Of a stretch of 64,000 bases of DNA, positions 52,617 to 61,743 are shown in pieces. This stretch comes from Breoghania sp037026715 (GTDB taxonomy: Bacteria > Pseudomonadota > Alphaproteobacteria > Rhizobiales > Stappiaceae). How positions within the stretch are numbered: position 1 is the first letter of the stretch; each line of letters starts with the position of its first letter. The DNA lies in the NCBI RefSeq assembly GCF_037026715.1, contig NZ_JBANCG010000007.1, positions 306,520 through 370,519 of the forward strand, read 5' to 3'. The notes under the pieces are model-generated. The model saw only the letters and a program-made list of their open reading frames with translations, searched no databases and was not told the DNA's origin. A program made the translations under genes and the position numbers.

Positions 52617-52741
52617 CTTTGCCCCGCCAGCAGTGCTCGACAGGAATGTTCCTATTCCGTTCTTGAAGCCTGCGGATTTCTGCCGTAGGGTAAGGTTCCT
52701 ATGGTGAGAAGCCGCAGGGGCGGGCAAGGACGGGGGCACGG

Positions 52742-54271
52742 ATGGTCAGTCGCGTCACGACAGTGGCCTTTCAGGGCATTGAGGCGGTTCCTGTCGACGT
52801 GCAGGTCCAGGTCGGGCCCGGCTCGGTGGTCTTCAACATCGTCGGTCTTGCCGACAAGGCGGTGGCCGAAAGCCGCGAGCGTGTCAGAAGCGCGCTCATC
52901 GCATCGGGCATGTCGCTGCCGGCCAAGCGCATTACCGTCAACCTCGCCCCCGCCGATCTTCCCAAGGAAGGATCGCACTACGATCTGCCCATCGCGCTTG
53001 GTCTGATGGCGGCGATGGGGGCCATTCCGGCCGACAAGCTGCTCGATTACGTGGTGGTGGGCGAACTGGCGCTCGACGGCACGATCGCGTCCGTCGCCGG
53101 CGCGCTGCCCGCGGCCATGGGCGCCAACGGCATGGGGCGCGGACTGATCTGCCCGGCCGATTGCGGGCCGGAGGCCGCCTGGGCCAGCGCCGACATGGAT
53201 ATTCTGGCGCCGCGCAGCCTGATCCAGCTCGCCAATCACTTCAAGGGAACGCAGGTTCTGGGCCGCCCGCGTGCCGGCCTGAAGCCGCCCGCCGAAGGCC
53301 TGCCCGACATGTCGGAGGTGCGTGGCCAGGAAAGCGCGCGGCGTGCGCTGGAAGTGGCGGCCGCCGGCGGCCACAACCTGCTGATGGTCGGGCCGCCGGG
53401 CGCGGGCAAGTCGATGCTGGCGGCACGGCTCCCCTCTATCCTCCCGCCGCTGACACCGCGCGAACTGCTGGAAGTCTCCATGATCGCCTCGCTCGCCGGC
53501 GAACTGGCGGATGGCCGCCTGTCGGACCGGCGCCCCTTCCGCGCGCCGCATCATTCCGCCTCCATGGCGGCGCTCGTCGGCGGCGGCTTCAAGGCGCGGC
53601 CGGGAGAGGTTTCGCTTGCCCATAACGGCGTGCTCTTTCTCGATGAATTGCCCGAGTTCAACCCGCAGGTGCTCGACAGTCTGCGCCAGCCCCTGGAAAA
53701 CGGCGAGACGGTCATCGCGCGGGCCAATCATCGCGTCACCTATCCTGCGCGCATCCAGCTCGTCGCCGCAATGAACCCGTGTCGTTGCGGTCATGCGGGC
53801 GAGCCGGGGCACGTCTGCGCGCGTGGACCGCGCTGCGCCGCCGACTATCAGGCGCGCATTTCCGGGCCCTTCCTCGATCGCATTGATCTTTCCATCCAGG
53901 TTCCCGCCGTCACCGCCCACGATCTCATCCGCCCCGGTGCCTCGGAGAGTTCCGCCTCCATTGCCGAACGGGTTGCCACCGCCCGCCGCGTGCAGGCCGA
54001 GCGGTACGCCGCTCTCGGTGTGCCGGCCCGCTGCAACGCCCAGGCCGGCGCGCGGCTCATCGAGGAGGTCGCCCAACCGGACGAGGCCGGTATCGCGCTT
54101 CTGAGCGATGCCGCCGACGCGCTCTCGCTGTCGGCGCGCGGATACCACCGCGTGCTCAAGCTCGCCCGCACACTGGCCGACCTCGACGGCCGCGCCCGCG
54201 TCGGACGCCCCCACATTGCGGAGGCGCTGGCCTATCGCGGCACCATCGCCCGCCGCGCCACCGCCGCTTGA
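52742..54271 (+). CDS. comM: YifB/ComM family Mg-chelatase-like ATPase
   Basis: AAA+ family protein; ComM in naturally competent bacteria is a branch-migration helicase aiding integration of incoming DNA. The N-terminal LonC/ChlI-like domain starts VSRVTTVAFQGIEAVPVDVQ-type sequence; the P-loop GPPGAGKS is near residue 217, Walker B is FLDELPEF, and a C-terminal Mg-chelatase domain ends the 509 residues. The cysteine group NPCRCGH...CARGPRC is the usual ComM zinc-like cluster. No competence genes are in the window, so a general recombination role is likelier. Confidence 0.94.
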   Translation: MVSRVTTVAFQGIEAVPVDVQVQVGPGSVVFNIVGLADKAVAESRERVRSALIASGMSLPAKRITVNLAPADLPKEGSHYDLPIALGLMAAMGAIPADKLLDYVVVGELALDGTIASVAGALPAAMGANGMGRGLICPADCGPEAAWASADMDILAPRSLIQLANHFKGTQVLGRPRAGLKPPAEGLPDMSEVRGQESARRALEVAAAGGHNLLMVGPPGAGKSMLAARLPSILPPLTPRELLEVSMIASLAGELADGRLSDRRPFRAPHHSASMAALVGGGFKARPGEVSLAHNGVLFLDELPEFNPQVLDSLRQPLENGETVIARANHRVTYPARIQLVAAMNPCRCGHAGEPGHVCARGPRCAADYQARISGPFLDRIDLSIQVPAVTAHDLIRPGASESSASIAERVATARRVQAERYAALGVPARCNAQAGARLIEEVAQPDEAGIALLSDAADALSLSARGYHRVLKLARTLADLDGRARVGRPHIAEALAYRGTIARRATAA

Positions 54272-54571
54272 GAGGCTGGCCCGGAATTGGTATCGGGTTG
54301 GGTACCTTCGACCACCCCCCTCATGCACCGCCGCCGTCATCGCCCGGACGACGCCGGGTGATGACTGTGGAGAGATCCGTCTCCTCGTTTCCGCATGTTC
54401 GCAAAACAGGAGTGATCGCGCCAACATGATCGCGCCCGTCGCTCGTGTCTTTCAGCTACGGCGGCCACCGCGAGACGGCCGAAAGCAATCCGTCCGGCAA
54501 GGTCCTCTGCCCCCTCTCCGGCATGTCGCTCACGATCCCTGGCAATCGTTTGGCAATTCCTTTGCGCCACA
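54272..54571. other. Region between comM and the hybrid kinase
   Basis: About 300 bp with no supported gene and no strong hairpin. The kinase start is uncertain, so part of the following sequence may also be untranslated leader. Confidence 0.35.
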
Positions 54572-57175
54572 ATGGCCTATCGGAACGGTGAGGCCGGGCC
54601 GGATGCAGGCAGGGGCCGGAGGCGAATCCGGGGCAACTCTGGTGGCCGGTGGCGCACCGGCGCTGCGTTCAGGTCCGGCTCGGACCGCCTGTTCCGGCGC
54701 TCAATTGGGGGAATGCGACAGGCTATGCGGTCAACGGCGGAGGAAAGACAAGGCGGTCCGGGGGAGGCGCTGGCGGCGTCCGCTCCGTTTGCTGCCGGTA
54801 CCGCCGCCGGTCCTGCTCCCGGTCCTGCTCCCGGTGCCGGCCCGCAATCCGCGAACGAGTCAGATGAGGTTCGCGACACCTGGTCCGGCGCCTGGTCTGA
54901 CACACCGCCCGATATCGGGATCGAGACGTCAGACGATGATCGCGCGCAGCTCGCGCCCTGGCTTCTTGCTGCGGCATCTGCGCTGGTGTTGGCGGCGATC
55001 GCCAGCGGCGTCTTTCTGCTCGGCAAGCCGTCGCCCGCGCCGCTGGCGGGCCTTGCCATCGCCTTTCTTGCCGGCGTCGGCGCCATGGCCATCCTGCGCC
55101 ACGTCGATCTCGGCGGCCGCAGAGCGGCCGATGCGGCCGAGCTGAACGAGCTGCGACGCCAGACCGAAGCGCTCGACGATCTCGTCTGGGAACTGCGCGA
55201 ATCCGATGATCGCCACCGCTCCGTCATCAACGCGCTCGGCGACATCATCTTCCGCCGCGACGCGGCCGGGCGCATCGTCTACGCAAACGAGACCTTCGCG
55301 CGCTGCTTCGGCATCGATCCGGCAAGGCTGGGCGGGGAGGCCTTTCGCCTGCCGCGCGCCGATCTGCCGGGGGCACCCGAAGACGCCCTGCCCGGCACCA
55401 GCGATCTCGCTTTGCAGACCACAGCCGGTCCGCGCTGGTTCGCCCGGCTGGACGTGCCGGTGCGCGACGGCGCGGGCGGGCCCGTCGTCCAGACCATCCT
55501 GCGCGATGTCACCCCCCGCCGTCTGGCGGAGGAGGCGCTCGTTGAGGCGCGTGACCAGGCGCGCTCAGCCAACGAGGCCAAGTCGCGCTTCCTCGCCACC
55601 GTGAGCCACGAAATCCGCACCCCGCTCAACGGCATTTTCGGCATGGGAACGCTTCTGCGCGACACAAGCCTCACCGCCGAGCAGGCAAGCTACGTGGAGG
55701 CGATCTCCTCCTCCGGCGAGGCCTTGCTCGGCCTCATCGACGAGGTGCTCGATTTCTCGCGCATCGAAGCCGGCCGGCTGGAACTGCGGCCCATGTCCAC
55801 CCGGCTGGAGCTTCTGGCCGAGCGCGTGGTGGAACTGCTCGCCCCGCGTGCCCAGGCCAAGGGCCTCGACATCGCCTGCTATGTCTCCCCGGACGTGCCC
55901 GACGAGGTGCTGGTCGATGCGCCGCGCCTGCGCCAGGTGCTGATCAATCTGGCCGGCAACGGCATCAAGTTCACCGATCGCGGCGGCGTGCTGATCGAGA
56001 TCCTGCGGGCGGATGCCGAAGCCTCGGAGAATTCCGGCCACCGCGGGGCCGGTGCGGCGCGTCTTTCCGCCCGTGTCCACGACACCGGCATCGGCCTGTC
56101 CCGGGAGGCAGCATCCAGGCTTTTCACCGAATTCGAGCAGGTCGATCCCGGCCCCGCGCGCCGCCACGGCGGCACCGGCCTCGGCCTCGCCATCTCGCAG
56201 CGCATCGTGGAGGCGATGAACGGCCGCATCGTCATCGACAGCGAACCGGGCCAGGGCGCCACCTTCTCCTTCGACTTCGAAGTGGAGGCCGAAGATGCGA
56301 CCGCCTCCCCGCTTCGCGGGGATTTCCGGGGCCAGCGCGTCGGGCTGATCTACGGCGACGGCATGGCCGCCACGCTGATGGAGCGCCGGTTGCGCGACTT
56401 CGGCTGCGTGGTTGAGAACCTCGCGGAGGATGCCCCCGGTGGGGACGGCTCGCCGACCATGGCAGAGCGAGACCAGGCGGGCCGCGACGCTGCACAATGC
56501 GATATTCTGCTCGCCGACCACGGCTCGCTCGCCGACCCAGCCGGCTGGCTCTCGCGGCTGAGGGGTGCCGCTGTCGCGGCCCCGGTCATCATCATGGTCA
56601 CGCCGGCTGAACGCGGCCACTTGCCGGCGCTTCGCCGGGCCGGATTCGATGCCTATCTGGTCAAGCCGGTGCGCAGCGTTTCGCTCGCCAAGGTCATGGC
56701 TGCGCTCGTGGCCGGCGAGCCGGTGGGCGAAGGTGACGCCGCCTGGCGCGACGAGCGCGAGGCCTTCGGCCCGCGTCCGCAAGCTCTGCGCATGCTGGTG
56801 GCGGAAGACAACGACATCAATCTCATGCTCACCACGGCGCTTCTGAAAAAGCACGGTCACGAGGCTGTCGTCGCCCGTGATGGCGAAACGGCGCTGGCAC
56901 TCATCCGGCGCACGCATTCCGGCGAGGACCCGCCGTTCGCCGCCGTGTTCATGGATCTGCACATGCCGGGCATCGACGGTCTTGAAGCGATTCGCCGGAT
57001 CCGCGAGGCGGAACAGGCGCACGATCTCAAGGTCACGCCGATCTTCGCGCTCACGGCGGATGTGACGGCCGGATCGCGGGCCGAGGCGGAAGCCGCCGGT
57101 GCAGATGATTTCCTGACCAAGCCGCTCGATCCGGATGTGCTTTCCGATCTTCTCGAGCGCTGCGGCCTTGCCTGA
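54572..57175 (+). CDS. PAS-containing hybrid histidine kinase/response regulator
   Basis: Inner-membrane sensor. In order: a long low-complexity N-terminus with GPAPGPAPGAGP repeats, two transmembrane segments (about residues 127-150 and 156-175), a PAS domain (IIFRRDAAGRIVYANETFAR), the HisKA phosphoacceptor VSHEIRTPLNGIFGMG with His about 346, HATPase boxes INLAGNGIKFTD, DTGIGLS and GGTGLGLAIS, then two receiver domains. The first receiver lacks the usual acidic pair; the second is canonical (VAEDND, FMDLHMPGIDG, LTKPL). Starts at 54713 and 54725 are possible and would shorten the disordered part. Signal unknown; olsB lies downstream. Confidence 0.88.
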   Translation: MAYRNGEAGPDAGRGRRRIRGNSGGRWRTGAAFRSGSDRLFRRSIGGMRQAMRSTAEERQGGPGEALAASAPFAAGTAAGPAPGPAPGAGPQSANESDEVRDTWSGAWSDTPPDIGIETSDDDRAQLAPWLLAAASALVLAAIASGVFLLGKPSPAPLAGLAIAFLAGVGAMAILRHVDLGGRRAADAAELNELRRQTEALDDLVWELRESDDRHRSVINALGDIIFRRDAAGRIVYANETFARCFGIDPARLGGEAFRLPRADLPGAPEDALPGTSDLALQTTAGPRWFARLDVPVRDGAGGPVVQTILRDVTPRRLAEEALVEARDQARSANEAKSRFLATVSHEIRTPLNGIFGMGTLLRDTSLTAEQASYVEAISSSGEALLGLIDEVLDFSRIEAGRLELRPMSTRLELLAERVVELLAPRAQAKGLDIACYVSPDVPDEVLVDAPRLRQVLINLAGNGIKFTDRGGVLIEILRADAEASENSGHRGAGAARLSARVHDTGIGLSREAASRLFTEFEQVDPGPARRHGGTGLGLAISQRIVEAMNGRIVIDSEPGQGATFSFDFEVEAEDATASPLRGDFRGQRVGLIYGDGMAATLMERRLRDFGCVVENLAEDAPGGDGSPTMAERDQAGRDAAQCDILLADHGSLADPAGWLSRLRGAAVAAPVIIMVTPAERGHLPALRRAGFDAYLVKPVRSVSLAKVMAALVAGEPVGEGDAAWRDEREAFGPRPQALRMLVAEDNDINLMLTTALLKKHGHEAVVARDGETALALIRRTHSGEDPPFAAVFMDLHMPGIDGLEAIRRIREAEQAHDLKVTPIFALTADVTAGSRAEAEAAGADDFLTKPLDPDVLSDLLERCGLA

Positions 57176-57549
57176 TCGCGGCGGTTTGCGAAAGCCGCAC
57201 GCGGAGCCGCATACCGCCGTTTCGCGCGTGCCTTCGGTGGCCGGGGTCCCTCCCGGCTCGCCAAATTTGCCATCAGCAGCGTGACGTGGCTTCAAGCAAC
57301 CGTTATATTGCCGGCTAACCATGGATCCGCCGGGTCCGCCGGGCCGCACGCGGATGGCGTGGCGGGTTTCGGTGGGTGTCATCGAACTGTCGGAAATCTG
57401 TGGTTTATGACGGTTCAAGCCGGACGTTTGTTGGCGTCCCGGCTTCAGCGTTCAACAAAGGCGCCGGAGCCAGGCCCGGCCGAAAAACGGGGAAGCGCCA
57501 GGCCGTGCCCGATCCGAGCGGCACGCATGCTGGGCAGAGGCCGAAATTC
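57176..57549. other. Region between the hybrid kinase and olsB
   Basis: A 374-bp gap on the plus strand. The olsB frame stays open back to 57376, so part of this could be coding if an earlier start is used. I see no terminator with a T-run and no recognised operator. Confidence 0.35.
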
Positions 57550-58518
57550 ATGAGACAGCAAGCCAAATTGTCGCCCGCCAGACTGGTGCGCAAGTTCATG
57601 CCTGTTCATCGCGATTCCGCCCGTCTGGGTGGCTGGCTGCCGGGCCAGGGCGTCGCGTTGCCGTCGGCGGGACCGGAAGCCGCGCGCAACGGCGGCGCCT
57701 CCGTGTCGCTCGGCCGCATCGGCTCGCTGGAAGTGCGCCTCGCCCGAAAGGCTTCGGAGATCAAGCGCGCGCAGGAGCTGCGCTATCAGGTCTTTTACGA
57801 GGAGATGTCGGCCATCGCCGATGGTCAGACGCTCGCCTCCGGGCGCGATGCGGATGCCTTTGACGAATTTTGCGACCATCTCCTGGTGTTCGACCACGAC
57901 GTCGCGGAGCGGGCCAAGCCCTTCGGCCGCCGCAAGCCGCGCATCGTCGCCACCTATCGCCTGCTGCGCCAGTCGGTCGCCGAACGGTTCGGCGGTTTCT
58001 ACACCGCCGGCGAATACGACATCCAGACACTGCTGGACGGCAAGCCCGAGCTGAATTTCCTGGAGCTTGGCCGCTCCTGCGTGCTCAAGCCCTACCGCAC
58101 CAAGCGCACGGTGGAACTGCTGTGGCACGGCATCTGGGCCTATGTGCTGATGCACGGCATCGACGCGATGATCGGTTGCGCCTCTTTCGAAGGCACCGAT
58201 CCCGACCGGCTCGCCGTGCCGCTTTCCTATCTCCACCATTTCGCCAGGGCGCCGGAGGAGTGGCGCGTTCGCGCGCTCGACGAGCGCTATGTCGAGATGA
58301 ACCGGCTGCCGGCCTCCGAGGTCGATCTCCGTGGCGCGCTGCGCGAGATGCCGCCGCTGATCAAGGGCTATCTGCGGCTGGGCGCTCATATCGGCGATGG
58401 CGCGGTGGTTGACCACCAGTTCGGCACGACGGATGTCCTGATCATCGTGCCTGTCGCCTCGCTCAACAGCCGCTATGTCAACTATTACGGCAGCGGCGCG
58501 GAGCGTTTCGCGAGCTAG
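57550..58518 (+). CDS. olsB: L-ornithine N(alpha)-acyltransferase OlsB
   Basis: First step of ornithine-lipid synthesis, transferring a 3-hydroxyacyl group from ACP to ornithine. The GNAT-like region EIKRAQELRYQVFYEEMSA, ELGRSCVLKPYRTKRTVELL and IGCASFEGTDPDRLAVPLSY are family hallmarks also seen in hemolysin-like acyltransferases. The ATG giving MRQQAKLSPARL makes 322 residues; the true start may be the ATG 16 codons later. olsA is not in the window. Ornithine lipids are typical of Hyphomicrobiales membranes. Confidence 0.9.
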   Translation: MRQQAKLSPARLVRKFMPVHRDSARLGGWLPGQGVALPSAGPEAARNGGASVSLGRIGSLEVRLARKASEIKRAQELRYQVFYEEMSAIADGQTLASGRDADAFDEFCDHLLVFDHDVAERAKPFGRRKPRIVATYRLLRQSVAERFGGFYTAGEYDIQTLLDGKPELNFLELGRSCVLKPYRTKRTVELLWHGIWAYVLMHGIDAMIGCASFEGTDPDRLAVPLSYLHHFARAPEEWRVRALDERYVEMNRLPASEVDLRGALREMPPLIKGYLRLGAHIGDGAVVDHQFGTTDVLIIVPVASLNSRYVNYYGSGAERFAS

Positions 58519-58519
58519 A

Positions 58520-58544
58520 CGCCCCGCGCGAGCGGAGCGGGGCG
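58520..58544. repeat. Stem-loop after olsB
   Basis: CGCCCCGC and GCGGGGCG form a perfect 8-bp stem with a 9-nt loop immediately after the olsB stop. It lacks a T-run, so it is at best a weak or Rho-assisted terminator between the convergent olsB and DUF1330 genes. Confidence 0.4.
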
Positions 58545-58620
58545 CGCCCGCTTCGGTGGGCCGGGAGGATAAACGGGAGCTGCAACGCCCCCGCTCCATT
58601 GGGGGCAAGGGACCTTGCCG

Positions 58621-58914
58621 TCAGCCGTCATATCCCTCGATGATGAGAAGATCGCCCGTCGAGAATTTTGTTCGGATGGCCTTCGCGGCCTGGTACTCCG
58701 GCGAATTGTAGCAGGCCAGCGCTTCCTCGTAGCTTTCGAACTCGATCACCACGTTGCGGCTGCGCGACGTGCCTTCGAGGGCGGAATAGGTTCCCCCGCG
58801 CACCAGGAACCGGGCGCCGTGACGCTCGAATGCCGGTTTGGCCGTGGCAATGTAATCCTTGTAGGCCTCCGGATCGTCCACATCGACCCGCGCGATCCAG
58901 TATCCCTTTGCCAT
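58621..58914 (-). CDS. DUF1330 protein
   Basis: A 97-residue dimeric alpha-beta barrel-like protein. AKGYWIARVDVDDPEAYKDY at the start and VIEFESYEEALACYNSPEYQ later are the DUF1330 signature. Function is not known. The ATG giving MAKGYWIARV is used; an open frame continues 16 codons upstream. Divergent from the penicillin-binding protein gene. Confidence 0.9.
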   Translation of the reverse strand: MAKGYWIARVDVDDPEAYKDYIATAKPAFERHGARFLVRGGTYSALEGTSRSRNVVIEFESYEEALACYNSPEYQAAKAIRTKFSTGDLLIIEGYDG

Positions 58915-59098
58915 TCGAACCTCTCTCATACCCTGAACTGCTGCGCCCCGAACTGCCGTCATGATTTGGCGACACGCTCCGGCCAGATGATTTGTGCATG
59001 CGCAGTTTTGGCGAGTGCGGTCTTCGGTTCAAGGCCAAACTGGCCGGCAAGGGCGGGGATCGGCACCGGGCTTGCCGGATGTTGAAAAACCGTCAAGC

Positions 59099-59113
59099 TT
59101 AACCGCCCCTTAA
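59099..59113. promoter_or_regulatory. CtrA-type box (perfect TTAA-N7-TTAA) upstream of the PBP gene
   Basis: TTAACCGCCCCTTAA matches the CtrA consensus exactly. It lies in the 293-bp gap between the divergent DUF1330 and penicillin-binding protein genes, about 95 bp upstream of the favoured PBP start. Confidence 0.55.
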
Positions 59114-59207
59114 AGCGCCGCATTCTAGCGTGAAGCAGAAGGCGCGGCGGTCCGGACCGCTTGTCTTTTCGCACAGTGACCGAACGACAGGACGCAAGAG
59201 GCGGCCG

Positions 59208-61457
59208 ATGGCCAGCAGACGCGGCAACCGCGGCGAACGTATCGAACCGAGAATGGGCGGCGCCCCGAAAGCGCCGGATCTTCGCATCGATAAGTCCGAC
59301 CGTCCGGCCGCGAAAGGGGCCCGGGCGCCCAGCGGCGCGAAGAAGGCAGCGCCCCGCCCGCAACGCGCCGAAGACGGCTCCTCCGACCAGCGGCGCAAGC
59401 CCGCCGGCCCGGCAAAGGCCGCGGCCGGAGCCTCCGGTCAGCGCCCGCCCCGCCCCTCCTCCGCCCGCAAACGCCGCAAGCCGCGCCGCAAGGGAGGCTC
59501 CGGTTCCGGCTCGGGTGGCGGCCGGTTCACGCGGCTTCTCAAGCGCGGTCTCTACTGGGGCATGGTCGCCTGCGTGTGGGGCTTCATCGTCGTCGCCGGC
59601 ACGCTTGCCTATTTCGCCGCGCAACTGCCCCAGAGCTATGACTGGAAGGTTCCCGCGCGCCCGCCGAACGTCAAGATCGTTTCCGCGGAAGGTCGGCTCA
59701 TCGCCAATCGCGGCGAGACGGGTGGCGAGGCCGTGCGCCTGGAGCAATTGCCAAAGTACCTGCCCAACGCCGTGATCGCCATCGAGGACCGCCGCTTCCG
59801 CAGTCATTTCGGCATCGACGTCATCGGCCTCGCCCGCGCGCTCGTCACCAATCTGGTGCGCGGCGGGGTCGTCCAGGGCGGTTCCACGCTGACCCAGCAG
59901 CTTGCCAAGAACCTGTTCCTCACGCATGAACGCACGATCAGCCGCAAGATGCAGGAGGTGGTGCTCGCGCTCTGGCTGGAGACGCGCTACTCCAAGGATC
60001 AGATCCTGGAGATGTATCTGAACCGGGTCTATTTCGGTGCCGGCGCCTATGGCGTCGACGGTGCGGCCCGGCGCTACTTCGGCAAGTCCGCGCGTCAGGT
60101 GACGCTGGCGGAGGCCGCGACCCTCGCAGCCCTTCTCAAGGCGCCCTCGCGCTATGCGCCGAACCGCAATCCCGATCTGGCGGAAGAGCGGGCCCGGCTC
60201 GTTCTTGCCGCCATGCATGATGCCGGCTTCATTTCCGAACGCGACGAGAAGAACGCCATCGACCACCCCGCCCTTGCTGTGGCCGGAAACGGCGCGGCAG
60301 GGACCAACTACATCGCCGACTGGGTGATGGACCTGCTGCCCGGCTATATCGGCCGGATCGATCGCGACGTGATCGTCGACACCACCGTCGATCTGCGGCT
60401 CCAGCAAGAGGCGGAGCGGACATTGTCGGACGCTCTCGACAAGAGCGGTAAGAAACTGGGCGTGAGCCAGGGCGCGCTGGTGGCGCTTGATACTTCCGGT
60501 GCGGTCAAGGCGCTGGTCGGCGGGCGCAACTACCGCAAGAGCCAGTTCAACCGGGCGGTCTCCGCCGAACGCCAGCCCGGCTCGGCCTTCAAGCCGTTCG
60601 TCTACCTCACGGCGCTCGAGCAGGGCATGACGCCGGATACGATCCGTGTCGATCAGCCGGTCTCCATCAAGGGCTGGAAGCCGAAGAACTACACCAAGAA
60701 ATATTATGGCCCCGTGACGCTTCGAAAGGGGCTCGCCTATTCGCTCAACACGGTCGCGGCGGAGCTCGGCTACGAGGTCGGGCCGAAGAACGTGGCCGCG
60801 ACGGCGCGACGGCTCGGCATCACCTCCGACCTGAAGGCCAATCCGTCGCTGGCGCTTGGCACCTCCGAGGTCACGCCGCTGGAAATCACGGCCGCCTACG
60901 TGCCCTTTTCCAACGGCGGCTGGGGGGTCATCCCCTATGTCATCCGCTCGGTCAAGACGGAGAGCGGCAAGGTGCTCTACCACCGGGTCGTCGACGGACC
61001 CGGCCAGGTGATCCAGCCCGACAAGCTGCGCGAGATCGATTCCATGCTCGGCGAAACGTTGGTCACCGGCACCGGAAAGCGCGCGCGTCTGGGCGATCGG
61101 CCGGCCGGCGGCAAGACCGGCACCAGCCAGGACCTGCGCGACGCGTGGTTCATCGGGTTCACCGCCAACTACACCGCCGCCGTGTGGCTCGGAAACGATG
61201 ACAATTCGCCCACGAAGTCGGCCACGGGCGGGACGCTGCCGGCAACGATCTGGCACGATTTCATGGTCAAGGCGCACGAGCATATGCCGCTGGTGGAACT
61301 GCCGGGCATTCCCGTCGGCGGTCCGGTCATTGCCCGCGAGCCTCCCCCACCGGCCCCTCCGCGCAACCTCGCGGAAGGGCGGACAGTGGAACCGGGCAAC
61401 CGGGTCATGCCGCCGCCGGGCGGTGGTTTCTTCCGTCGTCTGTTCGGCGGCGGTTGA
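59208..61457 (+). CDS. Class A penicillin-binding protein (PBP1A family)
   Basis: Bifunctional peptidoglycan glycosyltransferase/transpeptidase of the inner membrane. From the ATG giving MASRRGNRGERI (749 residues): a very basic, disordered cytoplasmic region of about 100 residues, one transmembrane helix (about 116-138), the GT51 domain with IEDRRFRSHFGID and GGSTLTQQLAKNLFL, then the transpeptidase with SxxK Ser459 (QPGSAFKPF), the SxN motif region SLN and KTGTSQ, and a proline-rich tail. The basic tail is longer than in E. coli PBP1A. An ATG at 59130 is an alternative. A CtrA-type box lies upstream. Confidence 0.93.
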   Translation: MASRRGNRGERIEPRMGGAPKAPDLRIDKSDRPAAKGARAPSGAKKAAPRPQRAEDGSSDQRRKPAGPAKAAAGASGQRPPRPSSARKRRKPRRKGGSGSGSGGGRFTRLLKRGLYWGMVACVWGFIVVAGTLAYFAAQLPQSYDWKVPARPPNVKIVSAEGRLIANRGETGGEAVRLEQLPKYLPNAVIAIEDRRFRSHFGIDVIGLARALVTNLVRGGVVQGGSTLTQQLAKNLFLTHERTISRKMQEVVLALWLETRYSKDQILEMYLNRVYFGAGAYGVDGAARRYFGKSARQVTLAEAATLAALLKAPSRYAPNRNPDLAEERARLVLAAMHDAGFISERDEKNAIDHPALAVAGNGAAGTNYIADWVMDLLPGYIGRIDRDVIVDTTVDLRLQQEAERTLSDALDKSGKKLGVSQGALVALDTSGAVKALVGGRNYRKSQFNRAVSAERQPGSAFKPFVYLTALEQGMTPDTIRVDQPVSIKGWKPKNYTKKYYGPVTLRKGLAYSLNTVAAELGYEVGPKNVAATARRLGITSDLKANPSLALGTSEVTPLEITAAYVPFSNGGWGVIPYVIRSVKTESGKVLYHRVVDGPGQVIQPDKLREIDSMLGETLVTGTGKRARLGDRPAGGKTGTSQDLRDAWFIGFTANYTAAVWLGNDDNSPTKSATGGTLPATIWHDFMVKAHEHMPLVELPGIPVGGPVIAREPPPPAPPRNLAEGRTVEPGNRVMPPPGGGFFRRLFGGG

Positions 61458-61743
61458 GCCTCGCGCGCCGTGTTCTGGCCGTGCATGATCGTACGAATAC
61501 GTCTGGAGGCCGTGTTGATATCGGCCTTCGTAAAAAAATATAGCCGCATGCGCAACGAAATAGATGGATGATGAAATAAAAACGGAAAAAGAGCGGTTTT
61601 ATTCATCGAATTAATTGAAAAATACAAACAGAAAGTGACGTAGAGTAAAATATAATCGCAATTCAATAGGTATTTTTCACAATTATTTAACTTGAGTCAC
61701 TCCAAGGTTGCGCGGGTTTATATTTGCAAGCAGGCAACCTCGA
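61458..61743. other. AT-rich upstream region of the chemoreceptor gene
   Basis: 286 bp, of which about 61525-61700 is markedly AT-rich compared with the rest of the window. It has several A/T runs and a possible TTGATA ... TATAGC promoter pair with an 18-nt spacer (around 61515-61545). A 7-bp stem (AGGTTGC 61705-61711 and GCAACCT 61734-61740) lies just before the start codon and covers the likely ribosome-binding region. No gene is supported. Confidence 0.5.

Noticed and set aside
58959..61283. A 774-codon open frame antisense to the PBP1A gene
   Set aside because: The opposite strand encodes a complete, motif-rich penicillin-binding protein, and the antisense product resembles no family.
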